Origin: UBA1369 sp964571725
Lineage (GTDB): Bacteria > Patescibacteriota > Gracilibacteria > UBA1369
NCBI GenBank assembly: GCA_964571725.1
Contig: CAZNDB010000001.1
Coordinates: 186,001 to 250,000, forward strand
Direction: 5' to 3'
Length of the DNA: 64,000 nucleotides
The position numbers and the translations under genes are program-made. Each line of letters opens with the position of its first letter. Position 1 is the stretch's first letter. Positions 33,997 through 42,643 of the stretch are shown here, one piece after another. The notes under the pieces were generated by a model, which saw only the letters and a list, made by a program, of their open reading frames with translations, had not been told where the DNA came from and searched no databases.

Positions 33997-34623
33997 ATGC
34001 GCATAACGATTTTCGATACTGAAACCACCGGCCTGCCCGTTCGGGAAGGAAAGCTCTCCGACCAGCCACATATTATTCAGTTTGCTTCACAGACTTTTGA
34101 ATTTGATGCCGCCACCAGGAGGTTTTTGGAAGTTGAACGCTGTAATCAGTTGATCAAACCTCCTGTTCCGATCCCCGCCGAGAGCACGCGGATTTCAGGC
34201 ATTACCGATCAAAGCGTGGCCAACGCCCCGACTTTCCGGGAATTTTCCGAACGGATTCTGGATATTTTTAAAAGATCCGACCTGGCCGTGGCGCACAATA
34301 TCGAGTTTGACCGGGAGATTATCAGTTTTGAACTGGAAAGAATAGGATTGTCAAAGAATTTTCTGCCGGCCACCAGCTACGACACCATGGAAGGGACGCG
34401 GTCACTCTGCAAATTGCCCGGCAAAAACGGAAATTACAAAGCCCCGCGGTTGATGGAACTGCATCAGTTCCTGCTGGGGGAAGGTTTTCAGGAAGCTCAT
34501 AATGCCGAAAAGGACGTGGAGGCACTTTCCCGCTGCGTCAAAGTGCTTTTACAGCAGGGTTTTTATCAGCCGGTTTTGCAGGAGAAAAAAGAAATTGTGT
34601 CGGAGCAGGCCTCGCTTTTTTAA
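33997..34623 (+). CDS. DEDDh 3'-5' exonuclease (DnaQ/epsilon-like)
   Basis: The start is the ATG at 33997 (MRITIFDTETTG); the frame extends upstream into the tRNA gene, which excludes earlier starts. The 208-residue protein has all three exonuclease motifs: FDTETTG (Asp7, Glu9), VAHNIEFDREI (Asp), and HNAEKDVEA (His and Asp) for the DEDDh subfamily. It resembles the proofreading subunit of DNA polymerase III or a free-standing repair exonuclease; nothing in the window decides between these. It begins 29 nt after the tRNA-Phe CCA end and may be transcribed with it. Confidence 0.9.
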   Translation: MRITIFDTETTGLPVREGKLSDQPHIIQFASQTFEFDAATRRFLEVERCNQLIKPPVPIPAESTRISGITDQSVANAPTFREFSERILDIFKRSDLAVAHNIEFDREIISFELERIGLSKNFLPATSYDTMEGTRSLCKLPGKNGNYKAPRLMELHQFLLGEGFQEAHNAEKDVEALSRCVKVLLQQGFYQPVLQEKKEIVSEQASLF

Positions 34624-34756
34624 GTCCACTTTAAATTCAGGACATAGCGTAATTAGAAAATTTTCTTTATATTGTACAACCTGAATTTACCTGTTTCCTG
34701 GTAATGACAGGGGAGTTTAAGGTTATATTAAGCGCAAATCAATAACCAATTTAAGC

Positions 34757-37438
34757 ATGCAAAAAACGACTTCCTTTCTGGCCAGGCTGTTTTTGACGGG
34801 CTACCTGATTAGCCTTGTTCCGGCCGCGGCTCTTGCCCAGGATACCGGTATTTTTTCGGACGTGACATCCGATACCATGTATTCCGAGGCCATTACCTAT
34901 CTCAAGGACAATAATATCGTCCAGGGATATCCGGACGGCACCTTTGCGCCGGACAGCAATATCAACAGGGCAGAATTCACCAAAATCCTGGTTGGCGCGG
35001 TAAACGATGGAGACATTACCGGCTCCAACTGTTTTCCCGACGTACAGGATGAGTGGTTCGCGCCCTATGTCTGCACTGCCAAAAAGCTTGGACTGATTGA
35101 CGGTTATCCGGACGGGACTTTCAAACCGGCCGAACCGATCAATTTTGCCGAGGCTGCCAAGATCATCGCCAACGCTTTCAAGATTCAGCTGGGAGAGGAT
35201 GATCCCTCTGCCTGGTTCAAAAAATATATAACCGCTCTACAGGTGGAGAAAGCTATTCCATTGTCCGTGGAATACTTTGATGAAAAAATCACCCGTGACG
35301 AAATGTCCGAGATAATCTGGAGAATCAGGGCAGACAAAAATGATCAGACCAGCCGCACCTATTCCGAACTCAATGGAGACGGGTTGGTAACCGTCGGTTC
35401 CTGTTCCGAACTGGAAGACCGCATGAAAAGCGTTATGCAGCCCCAGTACCCGATTTACTACGATATCATGCCGATGGATGGCATGGGAGCCGTAGAGGAA
35501 TCCGCACCTGCAGCTGCGCCTTCCGGTGATGCCAAGACTTCTTCCTACACCGGCGGGGGAGCATCGACCGATTATTCCAGTACCAACGTTCAGGAAGCCG
35601 GAGTGGACGAAGCGGACGTAATTAAAAACGACGGTAAATATATTTATCTGATCAAAGGGAACACCATCCGCATCGTGAACGCCTATCCTGCCTCCGAAAT
35701 GAAGGAGCTGATCAGTTTCCAGCTCGGGCCGCAGGATGAATATTTTTATCCTACCGAAATGTATGTGACGGATGATACTCTGGTGGTTATGGGAACAGCC
35801 AGCGTGGCTTATCCTATGCCGGTTGATGTCACCAGTACTGATACCTCCGCCAAGATGATCATGCCCCCCTGGTATGGCGGTTCCAAGTCCAAGGTGTATA
35901 TCGTAAATATCGCCGACCGCCTGAAGCCGAAGGTGGTCAGAACGGTTGATTTCGACGGCAGCTACAACACTTCCCGACGTATCGGTAACACCCTCTATCT
36001 GGTGGTGAATCATTATCCCTACTTCCCCTATTGGAGATATAACGAACCGATTGCTGATTTCCAGGAATATCTGCCCAAAATGTCCGATTCCAAGGACGGC
36101 AAGGTAGTCAATGCGGCTGGTTGCGGTGAAATCCGCCTGATGCCCAAACCGAGAAGTTTCAATTTTATGATTGCCGCTGCCATTCCGTTGAATGATCTGA
36201 CCAAGGAAGTCTCCCGCAGCGTAATTGTCGGTAACAGCGACAATATCTACGCCTCCACCAGCAATCTTTATGTGGCCTCCACCGACTGGTCCGGTCCTTA
36301 TTATTACAATCGCGGTCAGTTCACCAAGCTCTATCGATTTGCGCTGGGATTGGGCAAAGTTGAATACAAGGCTGAAGGATTGGTACCGGGCACCATTCTC
36401 AATCAGTTCTCCATGGACGAATACAGGGGTAACTTCCGGATAGCCACCACCCAGACCGAATATGTGATGAACGACAGTAAAACCAGCAATAATCTGTTTA
36501 TACTGGATTCCGGACTGAAAGTACTGGGTAAACTGATGAATGTGGCACCGGGTGAGCAAATTTATTCGGTCAGATTTATGGACGCGCGCGGTTATATGGT
36601 TACCTTCAAGAGCGTGGATCCGCTTTTTGCCATGGATCTTTCCGATCCGGCCAATCCGAAAATACTGGGGCAGTTGAAAATCCCCGGTTACAGCGATTAT
36701 CTGCACCCTTACGATGAAAACCATATCATCGGTTTCGGCAAGGATGTCGATCCCGAAGAGGCTGCCAAAGACCAGGATTTCATCTATTATACTGCAGTTA
36801 AAGGTTTCAAGATGGGACTGTTCGACGTAACCGACCCGACCCAACCCCGGGAAATGTTCAAGGAAATTATCGGTGACCAGGGAACCTATTCAGAACTGCT
36901 TTATAATCACAAAGCTCTGCTCTTCGACAAAGAAAAGAACCTGATTGCTTTCCCGATTTCCGTCACGCAGATGCCGGCCGATCAGCCGCAAATCTGCGGA
37001 AATTATACTTTCTCCACTTGTCCCAGCAGCTGCCTGAAAGTCTGCGAGCCGAAATGTACCTATGAAAACGGGATTACCATCTGTGATCAGAATTGTGACG
37101 GGCCCAACAGCTGTCAGGAATCAAGCTGGGTCTACCCGGAAACAGTTTTCGTAGGAGCTTACGTTTACGGGCTGGATCTGCAGACCGGGTTCAATCTGAA
37201 GGCCAAAATTACCCATCTGAACAGCACGGAAATTACCGATCTGCTCAAAAACGGTTATCTGTCCAACTGGGAAAAGACCATTCAGAGAATTATTTACATC
37301 GGAGACAATCTCTATACCATTTCACAGGCTGCCGTGAAGGCCAACAGTCTGACCAATTCCCTCCAGGAATTGAAGATGATTGAGCTGGCCGGTTCCATCT
37401 GGAATATCAGTTACGGCACAGAACCGATAATGGAATAG
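34757..37438 (+). CDS. Secreted SLH-repeat plus beta-propeller protein
   Basis: A signal peptide (FLARLFLTGYLISLVPAAALA, residues about 6-27) leads into two to three SLH repeats (FSDVTSDTMYSEAITYL...GYPDGTFAPDSNINRAEF; GYPDGTFKPAEPINFAEAA, quoted in part) that bind S-layer or secondary wall polymers. From about residue 270 the protein matches the secreted beta-propeller family distantly related to WD40 (Pfam Beta_propel): NVQEAGVDEADVIKNDGKYIY. A Cys-rich insertion (CGNYTFSTCPSSCLKVCEPKC) lies near residue 755. It is probably displayed on the S-layer; the propeller's ligand is unknown. A strong terminator follows. Confidence 0.88.
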   Translation: MQKTTSFLARLFLTGYLISLVPAAALAQDTGIFSDVTSDTMYSEAITYLKDNNIVQGYPDGTFAPDSNINRAEFTKILVGAVNDGDITGSNCFPDVQDEWFAPYVCTAKKLGLIDGYPDGTFKPAEPINFAEAAKIIANAFKIQLGEDDPSAWFKKYITALQVEKAIPLSVEYFDEKITRDEMSEIIWRIRADKNDQTSRTYSELNGDGLVTVGSCSELEDRMKSVMQPQYPIYYDIMPMDGMGAVEESAPAAAPSGDAKTSSYTGGGASTDYSSTNVQEAGVDEADVIKNDGKYIYLIKGNTIRIVNAYPASEMKELISFQLGPQDEYFYPTEMYVTDDTLVVMGTASVAYPMPVDVTSTDTSAKMIMPPWYGGSKSKVYIVNIADRLKPKVVRTVDFDGSYNTSRRIGNTLYLVVNHYPYFPYWRYNEPIADFQEYLPKMSDSKDGKVVNAAGCGEIRLMPKPRSFNFMIAAAIPLNDLTKEVSRSVIVGNSDNIYASTSNLYVASTDWSGPYYYNRGQFTKLYRFALGLGKVEYKAEGLVPGTILNQFSMDEYRGNFRIATTQTEYVMNDSKTSNNLFILDSGLKVLGKLMNVAPGEQIYSVRFMDARGYMVTFKSVDPLFAMDLSDPANPKILGQLKIPGYSDYLHPYDENHIIGFGKDVDPEEAAKDQDFIYYTAVKGFKMGLFDVTDPTQPREMFKEIIGDQGTYSELLYNHKALLFDKEKNLIAFPISVTQMPADQPQICGNYTFSTCPSSCLKVCEPKCTYENGITICDQNCDGPNSCQESSWVYPETVFVGAYVYGLDLQTGFNLKAKITHLNSTEITDLLKNGYLSNWEKTIQRIIYIGDNLYTISQAAVKANSLTNSLQELKMIELAGSIWNISYGTEPIME

Positions 37439-37457
37439 CAGACAGAAATAATAAATC

Positions 37458-37485
37458 AAAAGGCCCCGCTTTAGCGGGGCCTTTT
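37458..37485 (+). terminator. Intrinsic terminator after the SLH/beta-propeller gene
   Basis: Arms AAAAGGCCCCGC (37458-37469) and GCGGGGCCTTTT (37474-37485) pair perfectly around TTTA. It may also act on the minus strand for the gene at 37529. Confidence 0.9.
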
Positions 37486-37528
37486 CTATACCAATATTGA
37501 AAATAAGCCGGACGAGGAAGCCGGAGAT

Positions 37529-37882
37529 TTATTTTTTTTGCTTCATGACACGGCTGTCCAGCGATTTCATTTCCAGGGTCAGAATCAGGCTTAGCGCGCC
37601 CCTGATGGCAATCAGCGCGGCCAGCTTTCCCAGTGATTCCCAGGTCGAATGCTCAAAAACGGTCAATACGTCCACGGCGATAAAAAACTCCATACCCATG
37701 ATTAATTTGGAGGCAAAACTCTTCCGGTTAATTTTTTCAATCTCAATATCATTTTTTCTGACCAGATCGCCCCATAGTACGCGTATGGCTGCCTCCAGGC
37801 CCCCCCACAGTACAAAAAAGATTCCGCAGAGGTTAAGCACGAAGTTAACTGTGTTGACTATATTTGACAGCAAGAGGTCCAT
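37529..37882 (-). CDS. DUF1622-like small membrane protein
   Basis: The 117-residue protein has three hydrophobic helices and the family pattern: an N-terminal helix (VNFVLNLCGIFFVLWGGLEA), then LIMGMEFFIAVDVLTVF with the conserved GLEF/AxD-type motif, and a helix with IAIRGALSLILTLEM. DUF1622 proteins are widespread with no known role. It is divergent from hflX across 82 bp. Confidence 0.75.
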   Translation of the reverse strand: MDLLLSNIVNTVNFVLNLCGIFFVLWGGLEAAIRVLWGDLVRKNDIEIEKINRKSFASKLIMGMEFFIAVDVLTVFEHSTWESLGKLAALIAIRGALSLILTLEMKSLDSRVMKQKK

Positions 37883-37938
37883 CTTTGAAAGAAAAAGTCT
37901 TAATCATATTATTTTAGCATTTATTTCAGGAAAATTCA

Positions 37939-37947
37939 TGTTAAATT
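37939..37947 (+). promoter_or_regulatory. Extended -10 promoter element of hflX
   Basis: TGTTAAATT (37939-37947) lies only 17 bp before the ATG at 37965, predicting a leader of about 11 nt. The -35 region is poor. Confidence 0.5.
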
Positions 37948-37964
37948 AAAGAAAAACGTAAAAT

Positions 37965-39062
37965 ATGTTAAGAGCAATACTGGTTGACTGCATGCCGCTG
38001 GACATGAGCCGGGACGAAGCTGAATTCCGTTTGGAGGAAGCTGAAAGCCTGATTAAGACTTATGGGGGAGTGGTGCTGCTGAAAACTTATCAGAAAAAAA
38101 TCAATCCGGTCTACAAGACCTATCTGGGCACGGGGAAACTGGAGGAGCTGATGGAGGAGGGAGTCAGACTGGGGGCCAACATCCTGATTATCAACAATGA
38201 GTTAAAGCCCCTGCAGACCTACAATCTCGGCGAGCTGTTAAAGAAGGTCAACATACAGGTCTGGGACAGAATCGATCTGATCCTGAAAATTTTCCAGAAG
38301 CACGCCCAGACCAAGGAGGCACGGCTGGAAATCGAACTGGCCAGCCTGCGACACATGGGCCCGCGCATCTATGGCATGGGCATGATTCTGTCCAGGCAGG
38401 GCGGGGGAATCGGCGGGCGGGGAATCGGTGAAACCAATACCGAGATCATGAAACGCCATATTGCCGTTCATATCCGCAAAATCGAGGAGGAACTGGCCAA
38501 AGCCCGGGCCAGCCGGGGATTGCACCGCGCCGCCCGCCGCCGCAAGCATTTTTTCACCGTGGGCATTGTGGGTTATACCAATGTCGGTAAATCCAGCCTG
38601 CTCAATGCCCTCACCAAGAAAGGAGCCTATACCGCCGATGAACTTTTCGCCACTTTGGACACCAGGGTGGGAAAGCTGCGTTTGCCCGATGATACCCGGG
38701 AGGTTCTGCTCACCGATACCATCGGTTTTATTCAGAATCTGCCGCCGGATCTGATCAAATCTTTCCAGTCAACGCTGGACGAAACCATCGAAGCCGATTT
38801 GTTGCTGCACGTGATTGACCTGAGCGATCCCCGCTGGGAATACAAAATATCGGTGGTCAATGAAGTTCTGGGGAATCTGGACGCCATACACAAACCGATT
38901 ATCTATGTTTTCAATAAAATAGATTTGCTGCCTTTGGACTACGACTTTGAACCGGTAAAAAAGCAGTTTGCCCGCTTTCATCCCTGTTTTACTTCCACTT
39001 TAAGTCATCGCGGACTGGAAGAACTGAAGGAAACTATCAGAAAACAACTTCCCGCCTATTAA
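37965..39062 (+). CDS. hflX: GTPase HflX
   Basis: HflX is a ribosome-associated GTPase that splits stalled 70S ribosomes after stress. The 365-residue protein has the N-terminal HflX domain (YQKKINPVYKTYLGTGKLEEL), the glycine-rich linker GGGIGGRGIGETNTE, and the GTPase motifs G1 GYTNVGKS, G3 DTIGFIQNLP and G4 NKID. The length is close to that of bacterial homologues without the long C-terminal extension. It is monocistronic, with pgl converging 5 bp after its stop. Confidence 0.95.
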   Translation: MLRAILVDCMPLDMSRDEAEFRLEEAESLIKTYGGVVLLKTYQKKINPVYKTYLGTGKLEELMEEGVRLGANILIINNELKPLQTYNLGELLKKVNIQVWDRIDLILKIFQKHAQTKEARLEIELASLRHMGPRIYGMGMILSRQGGGIGGRGIGETNTEIMKRHIAVHIRKIEEELAKARASRGLHRAARRRKHFFTVGIVGYTNVGKSSLLNALTKKGAYTADELFATLDTRVGKLRLPDDTREVLLTDTIGFIQNLPPDLIKSFQSTLDETIEADLLLHVIDLSDPRWEYKISVVNEVLGNLDAIHKPIIYVFNKIDLLPLDYDFEPVKKQFARFHPCFTSTLSHRGLEELKETIRKQLPAY

Positions 39063-39067
39063 TTCTA

Positions 39068-39775
39068 TTAATTTTCGCAAAACAGTACTTCCAGGTTGGG
39101 GTGCGAAGCCCAGAAATGCAGCGGAAAATCCACCCTGTCCAGCTTTGGTGATTCCAATTCCGCGAGCAAACCTTCCTTATCTTTCCCCTTGAGTAGCAGT
39201 AATACTTTTCGTGATTGCCACAGATAAAAAGGGGTAAGTGAATAACGTTCCCGGATTGGAAAAAACTCGGTTTCCGTCCTGCAGGTGATTTCCCGGCTTT
39301 GAAAATCCCTGAATCCAGGGAAAATTGAGGCGAAATGTCCGTCGTTTCCCGCTCCCAAGATCAATAAATCAAAACCCCCCGGAGCCAGCGAACGAAGTTC
39401 GTCGGCATAGCCGTTCAATGTTTTTTCCGGCGGCCAATCGGTTCTGAAATCATGGAGCTTGTTGAGCAGACCGGGCCGGCCTTTATAAAGAGTTTCCCTG
39501 ACCAGGCTGTAATTGGAATCCGGATCCGTCCAGGAGACATTTCTTTCGTCGATCAGAAAATTTTCAGTGCGGTTCAGATCAAGACTGGCAGCCAGTTTTT
39601 CATAAAGAGGGCCGGGAGTTTTTCCTCCGGCCAATCCCAGCAGAAAACCTGGAGGCGGTTGGCGTAAGGGGACAGTGGAAGAAATCACCGTCTGATATTC
39701 TTCTAAGACAATTCGCTCCGCGGCCTCCAGGAATTCTGCCGGATCGGAAAATTTAGTCTGTGCAATCCGGGCCAC
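39068..39775 (-). CDS. pgl: 6-phosphogluconolactonase
   Basis: Pgl hydrolyses 6-phosphogluconolactone to 6-phosphogluconate. The 235-residue protein has the family blocks GLAGGKTPGPLYEKLA, FLIDERNV...DSNYSLVRETL and DLLILGAGNDGHFASIFPG. It is the last gene of gnd - zwf - pgl, starting inside the zwf 3' end (23-bp overlap), so the three enzymes are coexpressed. All steps of the oxidative pentose phosphate branch are encoded together. Confidence 0.93.
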   Translation of the reverse strand: MARIAQTKFSDPAEFLEAAERIVLEEYQTVISSTVPLRQPPPGFLLGLAGGKTPGPLYEKLAASLDLNRTENFLIDERNVSWTDPDSNYSLVRETLYKGRPGLLNKLHDFRTDWPPEKTLNGYADELRSLAPGGFDLLILGAGNDGHFASIFPGFRDFQSREITCRTETEFFPIRERYSLTPFYLWQSRKVLLLLKGKDKEGLLAELESPKLDRVDFPLHFWASHPNLEVLFCEN

Positions 39776-41129
39776 AGGTATTGGGTTTATAAATTTCCAA
39801 AGGTACTTTTTTATCCTTGATGCTTTGACAGATTTTATCGGTTACGTTCCAGGCGGCCACAATTTCGGGATAACTCAAAAAATAAGTATGCTCGCCGCGA
39901 ATCACATCATTGAGCAGCGCGGCATAGTCATCAAGACAAAAATCCACTCTGCAGCCCAGTCCCTGTGAGAGTTCCACGTCTTCGTAGGTTTGTCTGGCCT
40001 TGGGGTCTTTCAGGGTGGCTCTCTGTACCAGTTTCAGGGAAAGCATTTCGCCCGGCTTCATCTCGAAAATCAGCCGGTTCGGTTCCACTTTTTTATCCTG
40101 AAAAGGCATCTTTTTAAATTCGATGGTGGCGCGGGTGACCGACTGGTTTAATTTCTTGCCGGTTTTCACGTAGACGGGAACGTTGAACCAGTCCCGGCGG
40201 TCTATATATAATTTTATGGCCGCAAAAGTTTCGGTTTTACTCCCTTTCGAAACATCCTTTAAATCTGCATAGCCCTGGTATTGGCCGATTTTGACATCTT
40301 CCTTTTTACCGGAGAATCTGATGGCCGAGAGAATGTTCTGTTTTTCACGCTGCAAACTTTCCAGGGACAGGCTGGCCGGAATATCCATGGTAATCAGGGC
40401 CAGAATTTGCAATAAATGCGATTGGACCATGTCCTTGATGGCTCCTACCTGATCGTAATATCCCACCCTTTTTCCGACATCTTCCTTTTCATAAGCTTCA
40501 ATCTTGATTTTGGCGATTTCGCCGCCTTTGATCATCAGGTTAATCACATTGTTTTCCAGTCTCATTTTCAGAATGCTCTGAATCGGTCTTTTGCCGAGAA
40601 AATGGTCCAGCAAAAAGACTTTCTCCTCTTCATAATTGGCGGAAATCTTGTTGAAAAGATGTTCGGCGGTTTTTTCACTGATGCCAAAGGGCTTTTCAAT
40701 CACCACCTTAAAATCGGCGGCACTTTTTTTCAAAGTCAGGGCCAGGTTCTGGGCAATTTCCTCGAAGAGCATCGGGGGAACGGAGAAATAGGCAATCTGA
40801 CGGGATTTTTTACCTCCGGCCAAATCCCGGCAAAACTTTTCCAGTTTTTCATAATCTTCCAGATCCGTATATTGTCCCTGAAAATAATAAACGTGCCGGG
40901 AGATCAGCGCTGCTATATCGGCTTTCCCCTGATGTTTCCGGTCGATATTTTCAATAAACATTTTCCTGAATTGTTCCTGTTCCAACGCCGTCCTGCCGAA
41001 TCCGATGATCTGGAAATTCTCCGGTAACTGCTTTTGGCAGTACAATTCGCAGATGGCCGGAAACAGTTTCAGAGCAGCCAGATCGCCGGTTGCTCCGAAA
41101 AATATTAATTGTAGATTAGTTTGTTTCAT
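39753..41129 (-). CDS. zwf: Glucose-6-phosphate 1-dehydrogenase
   Basis: Zwf oxidises glucose-6-phosphate to the lactone, reducing NADP+. The 458-residue protein begins with FFGATGDLAALKLFPAI (dinucleotide-binding GxTGDLA), has the conserved EKPFG and the substrate-binding HFLGKRPIQ (family DHYLGKE), where the usual Glu after Lys is Arg. It is slightly shorter than the common 480-510. It lies 6 bp from gnd and overlaps pgl by 23 bp. Confidence 0.94.
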   Translation of the reverse strand: MKQTNLQLIFFGATGDLAALKLFPAICELYCQKQLPENFQIIGFGRTALEQEQFRKMFIENIDRKHQGKADIAALISRHVYYFQGQYTDLEDYEKLEKFCRDLAGGKKSRQIAYFSVPPMLFEEIAQNLALTLKKSAADFKVVIEKPFGISEKTAEHLFNKISANYEEEKVFLLDHFLGKRPIQSILKMRLENNVINLMIKGGEIAKIKIEAYEKEDVGKRVGYYDQVGAIKDMVQSHLLQILALITMDIPASLSLESLQREKQNILSAIRFSGKKEDVKIGQYQGYADLKDVSKGSKTETFAAIKLYIDRRDWFNVPVYVKTGKKLNQSVTRATIEFKKMPFQDKKVEPNRLIFEMKPGEMLSLKLVQRATLKDPKARQTYEDVELSQGLGCRVDFCLDDYAALLNDVIRGEHTYFLSYPEIVAAWNVTDKICQSIKDKKVPLEIYKPNTCGPDCTD

Positions 41130-41135
41130 AAAATT

Positions 41136-42551
41136 TTAGTTTTGCCAGTCTTCATGGAATATACCCTCTTGATCGATTCTTTCAAAAGTATGCGCGCCAA
41201 AAAAATCACGCAGTCCCTGGATCAGGTTGGCTGGAGAAATCCGGTCATGCATGGCCAGCAGATAATTAAAGGCAGAAGCGGAGGCGGGTATGGACAGGCC
41301 CGCCCGGGCCGATTCGATAATAAACTTTTGCAGTTCAGGTTGAGTTTCCTGGACTGTCTGGTTGATTTTTGGATCCTGCAACAACAGTTTAAGGTCCGGC
41401 TGATTCTGATAGGCTTCCCGGAACTTTGACAGAATCGCCGCCCTGATGATGCAGCCGCCCTGCCAGATGCGGGCCAATTCCGCAGAGTCTATTGGCCAGC
41501 CTTTCTGCTCCGCAGCCAGTCGAATCAGGTTAAATCCCTGGGCAAAAGCAACTATCATCCCCGCCAGCAGAACTTTTTCCCAGTCCGGAGCTGTGCCGGG
41601 AGGCAGTTGAACGGAATTCCGGGATGGGTCGGGTGCCGCTTCGGCCAGCGATAAGCGCAGATCTCTCATCGCGGACATGGTTCTGGCCACTACCGATTCT
41701 CCGATCATGCCGGTCGCGGCACCGAATTTGAGTCCTTCAATGGCTGTCCAGCCCCCCGTACCTTTTTGGGAGGCCTTGTCCAAGATCAGGTCAATCAGCG
41801 GAGTGCCGGTTTGCCTGTCTTGGTGGCTCAACACCTTGCCGGTAATTTCGGAAAGGAATGAGGCCGCCTGCCCCTGATTCGCTTTATTAAATATTTTTGC
41901 GATTTGCTCGGCATCTAATCCGGCTACTTTCCGGTTATAATCGTATATTTCGGCAATCAGCTGCAGAATTGCGTATTCAATGCCATTGTGAACCATTTTT
42001 ACAAAATGCCCAGCTCCGCCGGGGCCGACCGGGGTTACGCAGGCCCCTCCCTGAAAGTCTCTGGCGGCAATAGGCCGGAAAAGAGTTTCAAAGTATGCCC
42101 AGTCCGCCGGGGTGATTCCCGGCATCAGGCTGGGGCCTTTCAGGGCTCCTTCCTCGCCGCCGGAAATGCCCATGCCCAGAAAATTAAGTTGTTGCTCGGC
42201 GGCCTGCCGCTGTCTTCTTTCGGTGTCCTCGTAATAGGAATTGCCGCAGTCAATAATATAATCGCCCGGATCCAGCAGCCCGTAAAGGCTGCCCAGTACC
42301 TGATCCACCGGTTCACCCGCCTGTACCATCAATAAAATCCGGCGGGGTTTTTCCAAAGCGGCCACAAAATCCTCCAGTTGTTCAAACCCCTGGAGATTGT
42401 CCGTGCCATACTCTTTTAAAAAAGCTTGGGTACGGGCATAAGTTCTGTTAAAAACCGCCATTCTGATCCCGTGCGAGGCGAAGTTTCTGGCCAGATTGGC
42501 TCCCATCACCGCCAGACCGATTAGGCCCGCCTGGGACAATTGATTGGACAT
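41136..42551 (-). CDS. gnd: 6-phosphogluconate dehydrogenase, decarboxylating
   Basis: Gnd oxidatively decarboxylates 6-phosphogluconate to ribulose-5-phosphate. The 471-residue protein is the long bacterial form: LIGLAVMGANLARNFASHG (Rossmann GxAxMGxN), a middle GMGISGGEEGALKGPSLMPG, the catalytic Lys and Asn region HFVKMVHNGIEYA, and the all-helical C-terminal domain with LLAMHD. It is the first gene of gnd - zwf - pgl, supplying NADPH and ribose phosphate. Confidence 0.96.
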   Translation of the reverse strand: MSNQLSQAGLIGLAVMGANLARNFASHGIRMAVFNRTYARTQAFLKEYGTDNLQGFEQLEDFVAALEKPRRILLMVQAGEPVDQVLGSLYGLLDPGDYIIDCGNSYYEDTERRQRQAAEQQLNFLGMGISGGEEGALKGPSLMPGITPADWAYFETLFRPIAARDFQGGACVTPVGPGGAGHFVKMVHNGIEYAILQLIAEIYDYNRKVAGLDAEQIAKIFNKANQGQAASFLSEITGKVLSHQDRQTGTPLIDLILDKASQKGTGGWTAIEGLKFGAATGMIGESVVARTMSAMRDLRLSLAEAAPDPSRNSVQLPPGTAPDWEKVLLAGMIVAFAQGFNLIRLAAEQKGWPIDSAELARIWQGGCIIRAAILSKFREAYQNQPDLKLLLQDPKINQTVQETQPELQKFIIESARAGLSIPASASAFNYLLAMHDRISPANLIQGLRDFFGAHTFERIDQEGIFHEDWQN

Positions 42552-42643
42552 GGTATGTGTTTATTTGCACTCAGAGTTTACCAAGGCCGCACCCGAAATA
42601 AAAGTTGCGAAAACGCACCCGCAGTAGACGGGCTGGCGTAAGG

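Noticed and set aside
35237..36844. 535-codon open frame on the minus strand inside the SLH/beta-propeller gene
   Set aside because: It is antisense to a gene with a signal peptide, SLH repeats and a known propeller family, and its own translation is low-complexity with no domain or start signal.
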